The notes below the pieces were generated by a model. It saw only the letters and a program-made list of their open reading frames with translations. It was not told the origin of the DNA and did no database searches. This document shows, in pieces, positions 20,043 through 28,323 of a DNA stretch of 28,988 nt; positions within the stretch are counted from its first letter, which is position 1, and every line of letters starts with the position of its first letter. The DNA is taken from positions 1 to 28,988 of the IMG/VR virus record IMGVR_UViG_3300011113_000411. One strand, written 5' to 3'. Position numbers and translations under genes: made by a program. The stretch comes from a virus.

Positions 20043-21683
20043 TTAGGCGGCGTACTTTTCCGCCAGCTCCACGATGCCGCCCTCGGCCCAACCCCGACGC
20101 TTGTACTTCGCGACATCGTAGAGGTACTGACCGATAGCGTCTTGGATCTCGGGGGTAACCGTGACGATGGAGTTCGGGTCTGTTGCAAACGACTTGAATT
20201 TCATGGTCGAGGTTGTCGGGCCGCCTGTTTTCGTGACTTGCTTGGCCCGGTCAAAAACCGACTTGAACGGGATTTCAACGGGCAGAAGATTTTGCATCTG
20301 GCCCACCATAATGCCTGAGAGGCCAGCATTGTAGTCGGGGCGCATAAATTCGACCGGCTCGCCAAGGACGTTGGCATATTCGTTGCTGCCCTCAAACAGC
20401 CGGCGCTTCGATCCGCTCAACAACGCGGGGTCAACGCGTAAGAAATTTTCTGGGTCAATTTTAGCAACGCTGAAACCCGTCGATCCGAGTGGCGCGAGGC
20501 GCAAGTCGGGTTCGGCTACAGCCAGACGCGCGAGGGCACCGAGGTTGCCCGGCACCCCAGCCATCTGCGCTTCCTTGGTGACGTTTGACAGACGTTTTGT
20601 GATCAGCTTACGATCGCCGCCGGGACGGGTCAGGATGTCGAACAGGCCAAGGGCGGGGTCGTCCGCGAAGCCCTCAAAATCAGGGAGACCCTCCGCGCCC
20701 GACCGGATATACTTGTCGATCAGGCGCAATTTGTCCCCAGACAAACCCAGATTTGGGATCAGGTTCGCAAGGATCGCCGATGTCTGGTGGCTAAAATCTG
20801 ATCCCGACGGCCCCATGTTGACGTGCATACCAAACAGAGGCTGACCCGGATTGGCGTTTTGCCAGTCTCGGATCATGCGAGCTTCGTTTTCTTCCACGCC
20901 TGCGTCGCTGGCCCACACCAGTGGGTTTCCAACGGCGTTTTCTTGGTAGCCGTATCTTGCACCGCCGTATGTTGAAACTGGATTGACCAGTGGGACGCCG
21001 TTGACCGACAGAACGTCCTTGTTAGCCATAGTTGCGTCGCCGAGCATGCGGAAAAGACCCGAGCCTACAGGGAACGCGTCTTCGGTAAGAAGGGGAACGT
21101 CAGGTTCTGGCGTGCGGTCGCGATACTCGCCAGAAAACGTGAGCGGCGAGGGGGTCTCGTCGCCCCAACTGCTGCCATAGCCCGAAGAGTGCTGCGCGAA
21201 GAAAGGCGCTGCACCTTCAACAGGGAAGCCCTGTTCAGCGGCTTGTGATGTCACGGATTGCGCGCTGCCCGGCTTGATTGAAAAGCGCTGCAACTCGGGA
21301 TCGGGGTCTATGATCGTCGGCCCAATGGTGTACGGCGCTCGCGCTTTGCGGCGCTCTGCTGCGGTCGCGCCTTGGTTAAGACGCGCGCGAGCTTCGGCGC
21401 GAACTCGAGCTGAAGCCTCGCTGCGGATATCGGCCGGCTTTGTTTTGCGACGGGATTTGCCGCCCTTGCCGGGGAGGTCAGGGACATCCGGCACTTTGGT
21501 TTTCATGAACGCATGCGTGGGGGTCGGCTTCTCCGCCGCGCGCTGCGCCACGGCCTTCTTGATCATCTCCGGGTCGGCGTCGCGGCCGAGGACGGACATA
21601 ACCTCGTCCACAGCGGCTTTGCCGTACTGCGTAAACAGATCAGCAAGATAGTCGAGGTTGCGCTTGCTGGGCGGCTTAGCCAT
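20043..21683 (-). CDS. Large virion-associated or polyvalent-type protein
   Basis: 546 residues, last gene of the leftward virion operon. Residues 1-55 (RNLDYLADLFTQYGKAAVDE, LGRDADPEMIKKAVAQRA) duplicate the start of the next protein upstream. Residues 60-130 are basic and low-complexity. The large remaining part (VNGVPLVNPVSTYGGARYGY, FGMHVNMGPSGSDFSHQ, LGALARLAVAEPDLRLAPLG) looks like a globular domain of the sort carried on phage polyvalent proteins injected with the DNA; I cannot name it. The start ATG overlaps the previous stop by eight bases. G/C content is lower than in the early operon. Confidence 0.7.
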   Translation of the reverse strand: MAKPPSKRNLDYLADLFTQYGKAAVDEVMSVLGRDADPEMIKKAVAQRAAEKPTPTHAFMKTKVPDVPDLPGKGGKSRRKTKPADIRSEASARVRAEARARLNQGATAAERRKARAPYTIGPTIIDPDPELQRFSIKPGSAQSVTSQAAEQGFPVEGAAPFFAQHSSGYGSSWGDETPSPLTFSGEYRDRTPEPDVPLLTEDAFPVGSGLFRMLGDATMANKDVLSVNGVPLVNPVSTYGGARYGYQENAVGNPLVWASDAGVEENEARMIRDWQNANPGQPLFGMHVNMGPSGSDFSHQTSAILANLIPNLGLSGDKLRLIDKYIRSGAEGLPDFEGFADDPALGLFDILTRPGGDRKLITKRLSNVTKEAQMAGVPGNLGALARLAVAEPDLRLAPLGSTGFSVAKIDPENFLRVDPALLSGSKRRLFEGSNEYANVLGEPVEFMRPDYNAGLSGIMVGQMQNLLPVEIPFKSVFDRAKQVTKTGGPTTSTMKFKSFATDPNSIVTVTPEIQDAIGQYLYDVAKYKRRGWAEGGIVELAEKYAA

Positions 21684-22791
21684 GTTTCGCTTTCCTCTTC
21701 ACAGCGCCGCCAACGGCAAACTCACGCATGGCTTTGACGACATCGCTGTGCGTCGTGACCTCGTCGCCGGCCTTGTCCCATATAGAATGGTGCGCGAGAT
21801 GTTGATAGTAGGGGCGCAGCTCTTCCGGCAGCGCAAGATCAAGCGCGCTCTGGCGGGCTGACAGGCGCTCCACGCCTTCGACACCACCGAGGCCGCCGCG
21901 TCGGGCGATAAACTTGGATGCCTCTTTGGTCGGACGCCCGGTGTTGAGAATGATCTGGCGGGCGTCGAGTGTCGGCTGATCGCCGCGACCGAGCAGGGAA
22001 GCCAAGAAGCCGGATTTGCTCGGGCCGATGCCCTTAACGTCCTTCGTGAACTTTCGCCATTCGTCCGGCGAGCTTGCCATCTCGCGGCCGGCTGCGACGA
22101 GATCCGAGACCTGCGACTGCCGACCGGGCAGGTTCAGCGCGGCCCACTCGAGCGCGTTTCTCAAATCGTTTTGCTTCCCGAAGGGCTTCATCTGGGCGAC
22201 GGCGTCGCCGATAGCGTTGGGGGACAGCCGGCCGTACTGCGCGGCCTCGAGGTAAGCCTGACCGGCAGGCGTCCCAAGCCACTCACCGAACGCGCCTTCT
22301 GGGCGCACTTTGCCTGACACGTCTGCCGGGAGCCGCAAGCCGGCACGGCGCAGCTTCTCCGCGTCTACCGCCTGACGCTGGATGCTCGCTCGGGTGACGG
22401 TGAACGCCTTGATGAGATCGCGCGCCGACAGACCGCCAGATGCCGCACGGCCGGCCTGATCAGCCATGAAGCGGCCGAAGTCGAGGACGTGCTCCGGTAT
22501 GACTGAGAGGCCTTCCAGCTTCTCGTACACATCCGACATGGGTGACCACTGCCAGTCGGCGTTCACGGTGGCTTCGGGATCGCGATACTCCGCAACTTTG
22601 CGCGGCGGTGGCATCACTTGAACGATCGGTTTCTTCGCTGCCTTCGCGCGCTGCGCCACGGCCTTCGCGACCACTTTCGGCTCAGCGTCACGGCCGAGGA
22701 TAGACCTCACCTCATCGACGAGGGGTTGGCCGTATGTGTCGTACATGTCGGCCAGATAGTCGAGGTTGCGCTGACTGGACGGCTTAGCCAC
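21676..22791 (-). CDS. Virion-associated protein, paralogous N-terminus, possible HhH segment
   Basis: 371 residues from GTG 22791 (AGAGGAAGG six bases before). Residues 1-50 (RNLDYLADMYDTYGQPLVDE, LGRDAEPKVVAKAVAQRA) match the start of the 546-residue protein downstream. Near residues 260-290, VKGIGPSKSGFLASLLGRGD followed by PTLDARQI has the G-I-G-P-x-K then D layout of helix-hairpin-helix proteins such as HhH-GPD glycosylases; an enzyme role is only a possibility. The end is basic (KRKAKHG), nearly the same as the end of the 203-residue protein upstream. Probably packaged and injected with the genome. Confidence 0.68.
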   Translation of the reverse strand: MAKPSSQRNLDYLADMYDTYGQPLVDEVRSILGRDAEPKVVAKAVAQRAKAAKKPIVQVMPPPRKVAEYRDPEATVNADWQWSPMSDVYEKLEGLSVIPEHVLDFGRFMADQAGRAASGGLSARDLIKAFTVTRASIQRQAVDAEKLRRAGLRLPADVSGKVRPEGAFGEWLGTPAGQAYLEAAQYGRLSPNAIGDAVAQMKPFGKQNDLRNALEWAALNLPGRQSQVSDLVAAGREMASSPDEWRKFTKDVKGIGPSKSGFLASLLGRGDQPTLDARQIILNTGRPTKEASKFIARRGGLGGVEGVERLSARQSALDLALPEELRPYYQHLAHHSIWDKAGDEVTTHSDVVKAMREFAVGGAVKRKAKHG

Positions 22792-23395
22792 GTTTCGCCT
22801 TCCTCTTGGCTACCGCGCGACGGACGCCGAAGCCGAGGCCCTCGGTGCCCATACGCATGGCCAGCGCCTGTTTGGCGTTGCTGGGCGTGTTCTCTATAAC
22901 GGTGGACAGGATGTCGTCGGGCGTCTCGGCCTGCCCGGCGCTCTGCACCGCGCCCGTGGCGACCTCATCAGCCGTGCCGAGCGCAACCCGAGGCAAGAAC
23001 TTTGCAGACAGGCTCTCGAGCATCTTGGGGCTCATGCGGGCCAGAGCGCGCTCAACCGGAGCGTCCAGCACGCGCGCCACGCGGCCCAGTGCGCCTATCG
23101 TGCCGACCTGCCCGCCCGGAATGAACGCGCCTGCGATACCGGGCACGAGGCCACCGGCCAGACCGGCCATCATCGCCTGCCCACGATTGGCCTCTGCCCA
23201 AGCGTTGCGCTCTTTCTCGATGCGCTCTTTGACGCCGCGATAGTCTCCACCGGCGAGCATCGCCCGGATAAAGGCCTCCGCCTCGTCGGTCGTGCCAAAC
23301 GACATCCCCTGCCCGAACTCGCGCAGAGCGTTGACGCCACCGCCCTCCGCATAGCGGCGCGGCGTCACGGCGAAGGGGGAGTCGGTGGAGCGCAT
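22784..23395 (-). CDS. Glycine-rich virion/ejection protein
   Basis: 203 residues. Residues 23-170 repeat a module of the 953-residue protein upstream: FGxG...DEAEAF, a helix ending NAWAEANRG, then a Gly/Ala-rich hydrophobic stretch with FIPG, and a segment QAETPDDILSTV. Gly-zipper helices of this sort are typical of podovirus internal proteins that insert into the host membrane during DNA ejection; that role is inferred. The basic tail KRKAKRG ends across the start of the next gene (8-base overlap). Its ATG overlaps the stop of the 953-residue gene (TAATG). Confidence 0.7.
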   Translation of the reverse strand: MRSTDSPFAVTPRRYAEGGGVNALREFGQGMSFGTTDEAEAFIRAMLAGGDYRGVKERIEKERNAWAEANRGQAMMAGLAGGLVPGIAGAFIPGGQVGTIGALGRVARVLDAPVERALARMSPKMLESLSAKFLPRVALGTADEVATGAVQSAGQAETPDDILSTVIENTPSNAKQALAMRMGTEGLGFGVRRAVAKRKAKRG

Positions 23396-26256
23396 TACCG
23401 GGTGGCTCCCGTCTCGTACTCGATCATGGCTTGGCTCACCATCGGGATCATTTCCGCCGTTATAGCATCGGAGGGCGATAAACCCAACTGCCCGGCGACG
23501 TACTTCTTGTAGTTGCGGATCTCAGCCGGCTTGTTGGCAGGATCGTCCCCGAGGTAGGCGTCAATCAGGCTGGCCACCGTGCGCGCACCGCCGCTGAACT
23601 TGTTGCCGACGAGCTTGCGCTGCGCGGCGTCGCCGGCCTCCACGCTCTCAAACTGGGCGAAGCCACCCTCGCCGGGGCCGACATAGCCGGGCTGTTTGCG
23701 CACCCACGGGAAGTCGCGCAAGTTGCCTCGGTTCATGTTCCGGTCGCCCAGCGAGTTACCGAAAGGGACTTCGCCTGCTTCGGCTACCCCCACCGGAACG
23801 GCCGCAAGTCCGGGGCTCTCTTCGCCACCGTACAGGGCTTCGTCGGCCTTCCGTAGGGTCTCTTCAATGCTCTCGCCCTCGGGCGCGCCAATCTTTGGCT
23901 GTGGCGGCGGATTGATGCCCCGGTCTTCGACCAGAGACGGCGCGACGTTGCCCGTCACCGCCGCGACCTGACCGGTGGCTGCCTTGCTGACCGCCAGAGC
24001 GCTCTGCGCGTAGCTCTTGGAGTTGCGCAGCATGCTCAGCACGTCACGCAGCTTGTCAGGCGTGTCGGCGCTCAGCGCCCGGCTCAACTCCGTGTAGACC
24101 TTGTCGCCGAACTCACGCTGCGGGTTGAACTTGTTCACGAACTTGGCCAGTGCGACCATCTTGCCCTGCGGCCCGGCTGCGAGGAAGTTGATGGCCTCAT
24201 CGATGTTGCCGCCCGCCATGATCTCGTCGAACTGACGCACGGACTCGGCCAGCGGCACCGTCTGCGATCCGCCACGCGCGGTGGCGACGCGCTCAAACAA
24301 CTGCCGCTCCTTTTCCAGAGCCTTGGACAGGAACTTGAACTCGGCCGGCGGCATGACTGCCTGCAGCTTGTCCATCTTCCGCTTGTCGCGGACGATCTCG
24401 CGCGCAAAATTCCGGCTCGTTGTGGTCGTCTGAAGCGGGACGATGAGCCCTTCGAACACTCCGTTCTTGAGCGCGTCGCGCTCGGCGTCAGAGCCAAGTT
24501 CCGACACGAACTTCCTGACCTGCGCGGCCGGTACGTTCTTTCCGACGAGATCCCGGCCGTACTGAAGGGCGTCGCGCACCTCGATGTCGCCAGCGTATTG
24601 CGCGCGAGCCGCCTTGTATTCGGGAGGCCCCACATCATCGAGGCGCTTGACGAAGGCGTTACGTAGTTCTTTGAGGGCCGTTGCCTCGCCACCCTGCCCG
24701 GAGGAGTAAAGAGCTGTTACACGCCTGTCCAAGGCGCGCTTGACCGCGTCCAGAGAGCGCAGGTCGGGCACCATCTGACCGCTGGCCTTGAGGCCAACGA
24801 GGCTGCCCTCTGCGTCCAGTACGGGCTCCATGAACTCCTTCATGGCGTATCTTGCTGGGTCTTCGCCGCGCAGGGCCGCCGCCGCCATCTCGTCGCGAGA
24901 GATACGCAGGGCGTCCTGATACGCTGACTGGATGGCGGGGTTGTCCAGCGCTCCCAAAATGCGCGTATCGCGGATTTCCGGCGCGGCCGCGTAGGCTGCG
25001 TCGTAACGAGGGTTGGCGTTGTTGCGCAGTGTTTGCGTCAAACGCTCTTCTGCTTCGGCGAAGTTTTCAGCGTCCGGCAACGCGCGCTCAACCTGCCCTT
25101 GAACGCGACCACGGACGGCCTCCGGGTCTTGCGTCTCGGCGAGCCTCGTGGCGAGCGTGCGCTCCCGCAGCGGCGCGCGAGCCATGACGACCTTTGACAG
25201 GGCCGCCAATTCCGGCGTGGCCATACCCAACGGCGTGGGTACGTCGTACCGCCGCGCGAGGCGGGACAGACCGGCGGCGCGCTCAGGTGATGCGCCACCC
25301 TCGGTGGCACGGTAGAGCATCTCAGCCGCACGGCGCTGCTCAGCCGGCGGCAGATCCTGTCCACGCAGCCTCGCGACGAGGGGGATAGCGGCGCGGCCGC
25401 CCAGTTCGGCTGCTTTGCCGAGGATGCCCCCGGCGACGGCACCTTCCGCGCCCTGCTCGAGCATCGACGGGATGATGTCAGACGGCGTGTCAGCCTCACC
25501 GGCACCGGAGATCATGCCGCTGGCACCGCCCGACAGCACGGCGCGACCCAAACCACTCGCCCCTTGGAAAGCCTTGCCAGCGATGCCGATGCCCGGAATG
25601 AACATCTGCGCCACGCCGCCGCTCAGCTCTGCGCCGATCGCGGCTCCGGGATTGGCCTTGGCCCACGCGTTGTAGTCAGCGTTGACCTGATCCTTGATGC
25701 GGTAATACTCGTCGGTGCTGATCTCGCCGGAAAGCAGCATGCGGGTGGCCGCCTCCGCCTCGTCCGCGAAGTTTGAGAGCAGACCCTTGCCGAACGCGCG
25801 GGCCACCTGCGTGCCTTCACCGGCGCGCGGCACCGTCGTGACGATGTCCTCCGGCTTGGCAGCCGGCGTAGGCGGGGCTTCGGGGGATACGTCGCGCAGG
25901 CGCGGGTTGAGCGTGCCGTACTTTTTGTAGAACTCTTCGATCTCGGGGATGTTGCTGGGCGCGCCACCGAGGTACTTTTCGCCAAGCTGCGTCAGCCTGC
26001 CGGGGTCGAGCGGCGCGCCCTTCAGCCCCTTGTAGTAGTCCCCAAGCTCGCTCTCGAACGCCTTGCGGCCGTCAACTGCAGGCGCTGCGGCTGCAGCGGG
26101 TGCCGCAGCCCTCGCACCGCCGTCGATTTCGACCACGTCTGCGCCGCCCTCTTTCTGGGCGCGCTGAGTGATCTGATCCGGGGTCACGTTGTCGGGCACG
26201 CCGTTGTACTGGAGCACCTCGCCGTTGCTCAGCGTCACCTTCACGTCTCTCGGCAT
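23395..26256 (-). CDS. Internal virion protein with C-terminal NRGNLR (muralytic-type) domain
   Basis: 953 residues, the largest virion gene here. Residues 1-45 are a small domain (LSNGEVLQYNGVPDNVTPDQ) common at the start of phage ejection proteins. Residues 150-280 form the Gly-rich membrane-type module shared with the 203-residue protein. Residues 300-800 are long helices (ERQLFERVATARGG and others). The last 115 residues begin NMNRGNLRDFPW and include GFAQFESVEAGDAAQRKLV, the pattern of the N-x-GNLR domain found in phage structural proteins with cell-wall-degrading activity. It would therefore open the peptidoglycan for DNA entry, like T7 gp16 in role if not in sequence. Confidence 0.82.
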   Translation of the reverse strand: MPRDVKVTLSNGEVLQYNGVPDNVTPDQITQRAQKEGGADVVEIDGGARAAAPAAAAAPAVDGRKAFESELGDYYKGLKGAPLDPGRLTQLGEKYLGGAPSNIPEIEEFYKKYGTLNPRLRDVSPEAPPTPAAKPEDIVTTVPRAGEGTQVARAFGKGLLSNFADEAEAATRMLLSGEISTDEYYRIKDQVNADYNAWAKANPGAAIGAELSGGVAQMFIPGIGIAGKAFQGASGLGRAVLSGGASGMISGAGEADTPSDIIPSMLEQGAEGAVAGGILGKAAELGGRAAIPLVARLRGQDLPPAEQRRAAEMLYRATEGGASPERAAGLSRLARRYDVPTPLGMATPELAALSKVVMARAPLRERTLATRLAETQDPEAVRGRVQGQVERALPDAENFAEAEERLTQTLRNNANPRYDAAYAAAPEIRDTRILGALDNPAIQSAYQDALRISRDEMAAAALRGEDPARYAMKEFMEPVLDAEGSLVGLKASGQMVPDLRSLDAVKRALDRRVTALYSSGQGGEATALKELRNAFVKRLDDVGPPEYKAARAQYAGDIEVRDALQYGRDLVGKNVPAAQVRKFVSELGSDAERDALKNGVFEGLIVPLQTTTTSRNFAREIVRDKRKMDKLQAVMPPAEFKFLSKALEKERQLFERVATARGGSQTVPLAESVRQFDEIMAGGNIDEAINFLAAGPQGKMVALAKFVNKFNPQREFGDKVYTELSRALSADTPDKLRDVLSMLRNSKSYAQSALAVSKAATGQVAAVTGNVAPSLVEDRGINPPPQPKIGAPEGESIEETLRKADEALYGGEESPGLAAVPVGVAEAGEVPFGNSLGDRNMNRGNLRDFPWVRKQPGYVGPGEGGFAQFESVEAGDAAQRKLVGNKFSGGARTVASLIDAYLGDDPANKPAEIRNYKKYVAGQLGLSPSDAITAEMIPMVSQAMIEYETGATR

Positions 26257-26260
26257 GGGC

Positions 26261-27466
26261 TTAGTTCTTCCAGTTCAAGATGCGCGGTTTGCCGGGCTTG
26301 CTCGGAGTGGAAGGCGCAGCAGCGGTTGATCCAGAGCCCTGCACCACGCCGTATTCGCCGCCCCTGAGACCAAGGAGCCTCTTACTTTCTCGATCAATGC
26401 GTGCCTGAGCCGATTGCAGCGCCCGCTGATAGATTTCTTGCCGAACGGCTCTCGGCTTGCCGCTCGAGGCTTGCAGTTCAAGGAGGATCTTGCGCTCGCC
26501 TTCAGTCGGGTTACCCCCGAAGGTAGCGCGCAAACTTTCGAGTGCGCCCCTCGTGATCAGATTGTCCAAGCTCTCTGTCGCCACGTAGGTTGGATCGTCG
26601 CTGGCGAAAGCCTGCCCCAGCATTTTACGGGCACCGGACAGTGACCCTTCGTAGGCCTGATCGTTGAGTGCCAAGGCCTGCTGCATGGCCGAAATAGCAC
26701 CCTTGCCGCTGGTGATCACTTCCTCAACGTCGAATATCTGTTTTTGCTCCGTAGCGCTAAGTTTGCGCGGCGGCTTGTCGAACTGCGTTACAGGCGTGCC
26801 GTCCGCCAGCACGGTATTGCCGCCCATGCGGAAAACAGGCTGGCCGCCACTGGTTACGCCTGTGACGGGCGTCAGTTGTTGCTCGCCTTGGCCGACGGGC
26901 TGCTTCGTCAGCGCGCCCGTGCGCGGGTCTTCATAGATGGCGACAATCATACCATTTTTAAGGGTTTCCGTGCCCCGGAAAATTGGTCGCGATGCCTTCT
27001 TCTCAGCCGCCTCGCTAGTTGCCGCACTGCGCATTAGCTGGCCCGCGCCGGCGGCGTTGGCCTGCAGGAGACGCAACTGCTCGGTGCCGGTCTGCATGCC
27101 TAACTTTTCGAGTAGAGACTCGCGCTCGCTTTCGGCCTCGCGCTTCGCGCCTGAGTACTTACCCAGCAGCGTACCGAGATTGCCCACGGTCTCGCCGAAC
27201 GAGCCGGTGCGCGTCGGCTGGCCCAGAGCAGCCGCAATCGCGAAATACTTCTCGGCGTCAGACGGCCCCACGCGCTGCGCGCGAAGGCGATCTTGAGCCG
27301 CTTGTAACAGCCCCAAGTTCGCGCTGATCTGCTTCTCAACGGCACTCTGTGCCTTGCTGTAGGCAGCCCGCGCGTCGGCCGACGACAGACCGGGCGTCAT
27401 CAGAGCATTGAGGCCCTCACCGGTCACGGCCGAACCGAGGCCGCCGATATCTTCGTCTTCGTCCAT
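26261..27466 (-). CDS. Virion-associated (internal or ejection) protein
   Basis: 401 residues, mostly helical. The first part (KAQSAVEKQISANLGLLQAA, then ALGQPTRTGSFGETVGNLG) and the later ATFGGNPTEGERKILLELQA are segments I associate with podovirus internal or tail-linked proteins, from memory. A beta-rich insert at about 160-230 (NGMIVAIYEDPRTGALTKQP) has repeated VTGV/GG turns. The low-complexity Ser/Thr/Pro tail ends in ILNWKN. The start overlaps the previous stop by one base (TGATG). No enzyme motif seen. Lower G/C than the surrounding genes. Confidence 0.68.
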   Translation of the reverse strand: MDEDEDIGGLGSAVTGEGLNALMTPGLSSADARAAYSKAQSAVEKQISANLGLLQAAQDRLRAQRVGPSDAEKYFAIAAALGQPTRTGSFGETVGNLGTLLGKYSGAKREAESERESLLEKLGMQTGTEQLRLLQANAAGAGQLMRSAATSEAAEKKASRPIFRGTETLKNGMIVAIYEDPRTGALTKQPVGQGEQQLTPVTGVTSGGQPVFRMGGNTVLADGTPVTQFDKPPRKLSATEQKQIFDVEEVITSGKGAISAMQQALALNDQAYEGSLSGARKMLGQAFASDDPTYVATESLDNLITRGALESLRATFGGNPTEGERKILLELQASSGKPRAVRQEIYQRALQSAQARIDRESKRLLGLRGGEYGVVQGSGSTAAAPSTPSKPGKPRILNWKN

Positions 27467-28323
27467 CAGCCACCCCCGAACAGGTTTTCAAAGCCCTTGA
27501 TCGTCGCGAACGTCGATCCGAGCGAGGCCAGCAGAGACGGGCTCATCGCGCCCGGCACTTCCGTGCCGACCTTGGTCGCGCCCTTCGGCACCGCCGGGGC
27601 GACGCCCTGCAGCGCGCCTATCATGCCCTTGACCTGCTCCTGCGGGTAGGCGAACTGCCGCTCGAAGTCGGACGAGGCGAGGTCGAGGTTGCGCTGCGTC
27701 TGGCCCTGTTCGAGGCCACCCATCTTCTGCAGCGCCTCCACGCCCGTCAGGCCGAGCTGCTGCGCCTGCTGCGCCAGTCCGCCCTGCCGCTCCTGCTCCT
27801 GCTGAGCCGCGCCCAGCGACTGCGCGTAGCCCTGCTGGAGAGCGCCCGTCTGCTGCGCACTGATACCTTCCGTGGCGTCGCGGATGGCGCGGCCCATCAG
27901 CTCGGCCTGCCGCGTGCCGCCGAACTGGCCGGCGCGGATCATCTCGCCCTCGATGCCGGGCAGCACCTGCTCCTTGAGCGTGCGCGTGCCGAGTTCGCCG
28001 ATGCGGTTGACGACCTGCTCGGTGTACGGGTTCATGAACTGCTGCGTAACGTCGGCGGTGCTGCGGCCGGCCTGCGCCAAGTACGGCGCGTAGGCCTGCG
28101 CGGCCTGCGGCGTCTGCTCGAAGGCCTGCTGCTGCAGCCCCGAGAAGTCGGCAACGCGCGGCCCCTGATACAGCGGGAAGGCGCGGTTCGCGATCGCCTG
28201 CTGATTGGACAGGATGTCCATCGCGTAGTTCGTGTACCAGTCAGGCAGCACCGACTGCTCCGTCGAGGAGACGGGCACCGCCTGCGGCGCTTTGCCTTCA
28301 GTCAGGAAGTCCAGAAAAGCCAT
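27466..28323 (-). CDS. Structural protein (Gln/Ala-rich, internal or tail type)
   Basis: 285 residues. Opens MAFLDFLTEGKAP and is rich in Gln, Ala and Gly throughout (QTPQAAQAYAPYLAQAG, AAQQEQERQGGLAQQAQQLG). It has an FNPYTEQVVNRIGELGTRTL-like helix and GGTRQAELMGRAIRDA, patterns common in virion proteins of podoviruses infecting proteobacteria. The end, PSLLASLGSTFATIKGFENL, is a Gly/Phe amphipathic segment. It is translated in step with its neighbours (one-base TAATG overlap). Virion location is firm by context, exact place in the particle unknown. Confidence 0.72.
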   Translation of the reverse strand: MAFLDFLTEGKAPQAVPVSSTEQSVLPDWYTNYAMDILSNQQAIANRAFPLYQGPRVADFSGLQQQAFEQTPQAAQAYAPYLAQAGRSTADVTQQFMNPYTEQVVNRIGELGTRTLKEQVLPGIEGEMIRAGQFGGTRQAELMGRAIRDATEGISAQQTGALQQGYAQSLGAAQQEQERQGGLAQQAQQLGLTGVEALQKMGGLEQGQTQRNLDLASSDFERQFAYPQEQVKGMIGALQGVAPAVPKGATKVGTEVPGAMSPSLLASLGSTFATIKGFENLFGGG

